Shown here piece after piece: positions 6,181 to 8,261 of a stretch of 8,261 bases of DNA. Position numbers and translations under genes: made by a program. Origin of the DNA: Burkholderiales bacterium (GTDB lineage: Bacteria > Pseudomonadota > Gammaproteobacteria > Burkholderiales > JAEUOS01); contig CANGUJ010000154.1 in NCBI GenBank assembly GCA_947456845.1, forward strand, positions 1 through 8,261, in the 5' to 3' direction. Position 1 is the stretch's first letter; every line of letters starts with the position of its first letter. Under the pieces are notes generated by a model, which saw only the letters and a list, made by a program, of their open reading frames with translations, had not been told where the DNA came from and made no database searches.

Positions 6181-6217
6181 ATGTTCGCGATAAGAACTGA
6201 TGTTCGGATTGCGGAGC
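6181..6217. promoter_or_regulatory. Putative IclR/PcaR-type operator 1 (inverted pair plus direct half-site)
   Basis: GTTCGCGATAAGAAC (6183-6197) is an inverted repeat GTTC-N7-GAAC. It is followed by a third copy in direct orientation, GTTCGGATTGCG (6202-6213). PcaU and PobR, relatives of the adjacent regulator, are known to bind three related short repeats, two inverted and one direct, and this arrangement is similar. It would overlap the start of the leftward transcript. Binding by the neighbouring protein is inferred. Confidence 0.55.
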
Positions 6218-6246
6218 AGAATGCAAAGATGGCGAATGTTTGTCAA
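6218..6246 (-). promoter_or_regulatory. Putative sigma-70 promoter of the leftward catabolic operon
   Basis: On the minus strand a perfect -35 TTGACA (6246-6241) is followed after 17 bp by a weak -10 CATTCT (6223-6218). A good -35 with a poor -10 fits an activator-dependent promoter. Transcription would start near 6211, leaving a leader of about 60 nt before the maleylacetate reductase ATG at 6150. Confidence 0.5.
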
Positions 6247-6255
6247 GCAGAATTC

Positions 6256-6272
6256 GGTTCGAATCGAGAACC
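6256..6272. promoter_or_regulatory. Putative IclR/PcaR-type operator 2
   Basis: GGTTCGAATCGAGAACC is an inverted repeat with perfect 5-bp arms around 7 bp. It shares GTTCG-N5-AGAAC exactly with operator 1. Its centre would lie about 53 bp upstream of the proposed leftward start site, a sensible place for an activator, and about 36 bp before the regulator's own ATG, which suggests autoregulation. Confidence 0.55.
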
Positions 6273-6299
6273 CGCGATAAATCATGGAATTGCAAAGCC

Positions 6300-7103
6300 A
6301 TGACAAGTAGTTATGCCGCAGCGCAAAATGCGCGCCGCACGCCCAGCGACAGCTATGTCCAGTCGTTCGCCCGCGGGCTTTCGGTCATCCGTTCCTTCGC
6401 CGCCGATGCGCCCAGGCAGACCCTCAGCGAGGTGGCGGCGCGCGCCGGCCTTGACCGGGCGGGCGCCAGGCGCATCCTGCTGACCCTGCAGTCGCTGGGC
6501 TACGTGGCGCACGAGGGGCGCCATTTCCGCCTGACTGCGCGCATCCTGGATCTCGGTTACGCGTACCTGTCGACCACGCCTCTGTGGAACCTGGCCGAAC
6601 CGGTGATGGAAGACCTGGTTAACCAGGTGCATGAATCCTGCTCGATCTCGGTGCTCGAGGGCACCGAGATCGTCTACATCCTGCGCGTGCCGACTTCGAA
6701 GATCATGGCCATCAACCTCGCCATCGGCAGCCGCCTGCCGGCATGGTGCAGCTCGATGGGCCGGGTGCTGCTGTCGGGCCTGACGGAGAATGCGCTTGCG
6801 GATGTGCTCGCGGCCTCGACCATCAAGGCCCATACCCGCCATACCGAAACATCGCCCGCCCGCCTCGCCAAGCGGATCGCGCAGGTGCGCAGCGACGGCC
6901 ATGCGCTGGTCAACCAGGAACTCGAGGAAGGCCTGTGCTCCATCGCCGTGCCCCTCAAGGATCGCGGCGGAAACATCATCGCGGCGATGAATCTTTCCGC
7001 CAACGCCAATCGCTTCACCGCAGCGCAGATGACGCGCAGGTTCCTGCCCCCGCTCAAGGCGGCGGCCGTACGCATCAATCAGGCGCTTGCGCTGCGGGCA
7101 TGA
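6300..7103 (+). CDS. IclR-family transcriptional regulator, PcaR/PcaU/PobR type
   Basis: This 267-aa DNA-binding regulator has an N-terminal winged helix-turn-helix (about residues 17-80). The lead-in is SYVQSFARGLSVIRSF, then LSEVAARAGLDRAGARRILLTLQSLGYV as the helix-turn-helix and recognition helix, then FRLTARILDLGYAYLST. A C-terminal effector domain follows (about 95-262), with VLEGTEIVYILRVP, GSRLPAWCSSMGRVLL (143-158) and GLCSIAVPLKDRGGNIIAAMNLS (211-233). These blocks match the PcaR/PcaU branch, which controls protocatechuate and oxoadipate genes in response to pathway acids. The ATG at 6300 is chosen over a TTG at 6240 that would lie in the promoter region. GGAA at 6286-6289 is a fair ribosome site. 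Its position, divergent from the maleylacetate reductase operon, makes that operon its likely target, with an intermediate such as 3-oxoadipate or the initial substrate as effector (inferred). Confidence 0.9.
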   Translation: MTSSYAAAQNARRTPSDSYVQSFARGLSVIRSFAADAPRQTLSEVAARAGLDRAGARRILLTLQSLGYVAHEGRHFRLTARILDLGYAYLSTTPLWNLAEPVMEDLVNQVHESCSISVLEGTEIVYILRVPTSKIMAINLAIGSRLPAWCSSMGRVLLSGLTENALADVLAASTIKAHTRHTETSPARLAKRIAQVRSDGHALVNQELEEGLCSIAVPLKDRGGNIIAAMNLSANANRFTAAQMTRRFLPPLKAAAVRINQALALRA

Positions 7104-7160
7104 GCGCTACAATCGTCCTCGTCCCTCCATGAGAGCCTGTCCGGCAGAATCGCGCGCATC
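7104..7160 (+). promoter_or_regulatory. Short intergenic gap with possible promoter for the AI-2E-family gene
   Basis: TACAAT at 7108-7113 is a good -10 match lying just after the regulator's stop codon. The best -35 (TTGCGC at 7087-7092) is only 15 bp away, so the promoter is uncertain. No terminator-like hairpin with a T-run is visible, so read-through from the regulator gene is also possible. Confidence 0.35.
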
Positions 7161-8261
7161 ATGAACGGTAGCCAGACGCCGCCAGCCAAACTGCTGGTCA
7201 GCCTGCTGTTCACGGCGTCGATCCTGTTCGGCGCGTTCATCGTCCTTTCTCCGTTCGTCCTGGCGATCCTATGGGCCGCGATCCTCGCCGTCGCGACCTG
7301 GCCGCTGCATGAGCGGATCGCGCGCCGCCTGGATCAGCGACGCGGCCTCGCCGCCGCCGTCTCGACCACCCTGGTGCTGATCTTCCTGGTGGGGCCGATG
7401 GCCCTGCTGCTGGTGTTCCTGAGCCAGGACGCCTACACCGCGGCGTCCTACCTGATCGATGCCGACACCTATGGCAAACCGGTGCCCCCGGTGCTCGAAA
7501 AGCTGCCGGTCGGCGGCGAATACCTGACGCAACTGTGGGAGAAGTACCTGGCCCAGCCGCGCAGGCTGTCCGCGGTGCTCGAGGCCCAGCTCGATGTCAT
7601 CCGCAACGCCGCGCAAACCGTATTCCTTGACCTCACCTCGCGTGTGGCCACCCTGATGTTTGCGCTCTGGGTCCTTTACTTCTTCTACCATGACGGGCGC
7701 GCCATCAGCGCATGGGTCAACCAGATCGGATACAAGTGGCTGGAATACCGCTGGCCGTCCTACGTCTTCCAGCTGCCCGATGTCATGCGCGCCGCGGTCA
7801 ACGGCATCGTGATCGTCGGTTTTGCCGAGGCGCTTCTGTTGTCGCTGCTGCTGTGGATCTGCGGCGTGCCGTCGGCGGTGACGCTGGGCGTGATCACCGC
7901 GGTCATCGCGTTCATCCCGATGGCGGCGCCCCTGCTACTGGCTGTCATCGGGTTCATCCTGTTCGCCGGCAACGCGCCGGTGGCGGGTATCGCGGTTTTC
8001 TCCGTCGGCACCATCATCGTGATGGCAGCGGACTATGTGGTGCGCCCCATGCTCATCCAGGGCGGCACGGCCCTGCCGTTCCTGGCGATCCTGTTCGGTA
8101 TTTTCGGCGGGGTCGGCACGATGGGCATCGTCGGACTGATCATCGGCCCGGTGCTCCTGGTGCTGCTGCTGGTCCTGTTCCGCGAGGCCGCGATCGACGA
8201 GAAGAGCATCGACCTGGACCTGACCCAGAGCAGCAAGGGTTTCGACCCGCGCAACCGCTGA
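7161..8261 (+). CDS. AI-2E family (YdiK/PerM-like) inner-membrane protein
   Basis: This complete 366-aa polytopic membrane protein has its stop codon at the last base of the window. Hydrophobic segments lie at about residues 11-30, 32-48, 64-88, 160-176, 212-234, 239-269 (probably two spans), 273-290 and 303-340 (probably two spans). A long soluble loop runs from about 89 to 158. The C-terminal blocks DYVVRPMLI (291-299) and LFGIFGGVGTMGIVGLIIGP (311-330) are typical of the AI-2E transporter family, and overall layout is close to E. coli YdiK. The family is named from one member proposed to export autoinducer-2; other members do different jobs, including ion transport, so no substrate is claimed. 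It lies 57 bp after the IclR gene and its family has no known link with aromatic catabolism, so it is probably an independent neighbour. The ATG has a poor Shine-Dalgarno. Confidence 0.88.
   Translation: MNGSQTPPAKLLVSLLFTASILFGAFIVLSPFVLAILWAAILAVATWPLHERIARRLDQRRGLAAAVSTTLVLIFLVGPMALLLVFLSQDAYTAASYLIDADTYGKPVPPVLEKLPVGGEYLTQLWEKYLAQPRRLSAVLEAQLDVIRNAAQTVFLDLTSRVATLMFALWVLYFFYHDGRAISAWVNQIGYKWLEYRWPSYVFQLPDVMRAAVNGIVIVGFAEALLLSLLLWICGVPSAVTLGVITAVIAFIPMAAPLLLAVIGFILFAGNAPVAGIAVFSVGTIIVMAADYVVRPMLIQGGTALPFLAILFGIFGGVGTMGIVGLIIGPVLLVLLLVLFREAAIDEKSIDLDLTQSSKGFDPRNR

Larger units (their letters stand above)
6151..6299. promoter_or_regulatory. Divergent promoter/operator region between the catabolic operon and the IclR regulator
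   Basis: This 149-bp region is clearly more AT-rich than the flanking genes and is the only sizeable non-coding stretch in the window. It contains repeated GTTCG-type half-sites, a direct repeat CGCGATAA (6186-6193 and 6273-6280), a direct repeat ATGTTCG (6181-6187 and 6200-6206), and a leftward promoter candidate. I could not find a convincing -35/-10 pair for the rightward regulator gene. GATAAA at 6276-6281 is a possible -10 without a good -35. Confidence 0.75.

Noticed and set aside
5110..6303. Plus-strand open frame of 397 codons opposite maleylacetate reductase
   Set aside because: It spans both the enzyme gene and the AT-rich divergent promoter region, and its composition is that of a shadow frame.
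6151..6306. N-terminal extension of the maleylacetate reductase frame
   Set aside because: It would place coding sequence across the TTGACA promoter candidate and the operator repeats, and the family start fits the ATG at 6150.
7161..8261. Autoinducer-2 exporter for quorum sensing
   Set aside because: The family name alone does not establish this. Members have diverse functions, and nothing in the neighbourhood points to AI-2.

Overview
The window looks like a chromosomal catabolic locus of a high-GC Gram-negative bacterium. GC is roughly two thirds by eye, with strong third-position G/C bias. The likely host is a betaproteobacterium, perhaps Burkholderiales, inferred from codon use, a PcaR/PcaU-type IclR regulator and close resemblance to proteobacterial PcaI/PcaJ. 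No rRNA, tRNA, mobile element or CRISPR is visible.

Layout. A 149-bp intergenic region (6151-6299) divides two directions of transcription. Leftward (minus strand) runs a tightly packed set of eight genes, probably one operon: maleylacetate reductase (6150-5089), PcaI- and PcaJ-like CoA-transferase subunits (5076-4390 and 4393-3749), a 3-hydroxyisobutyrate-dehydrogenase (HIBADH)-family enzyme with an NADP-type signature (3700-2771), an ATZ/TRZ-type amidohydrolase (2764-1409), a second HIBADH-family enzyme with an NAD-type signature (1409-513), a short-chain dehydrogenase that has lost its catalytic middle (520-167), and the first 40 codons of a probable carboxymuconolactone-decarboxylase-family protein (120-1) that continues outside the window. 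Rightward run an IclR-family regulator (6300-7103) and a complete AI-2E-family membrane protein (7161-8261) that is probably unrelated housekeeping.

How they work together. The first three leftward genes form a coherent biochemical unit: maleylacetate is reduced to 3-oxoadipate, which PcaIJ activates to 3-oxoadipyl-CoA for thiolysis to succinyl-CoA and acetyl-CoA. The thiolase and any ring-cleaving dioxygenase are not in the window. The downstream genes (amidohydrolase, two dehydrogenases, defective SDR, CMD-like protein) do not match any maleylacetate pathway that I recognise, so the growth substrate is unknown. The intergenic region holds two copies of GTTCG-N5-AGAAC plus a third direct half-site, next to a perfect TTGACA -35 for the leftward operon. 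This suggests that the IclR protein controls the operon and probably itself.

The most notable points are the internally deleted SDR, the unusual gene combination, the matched pair of dehydrogenases with opposite cofactor signatures, and the operator array.
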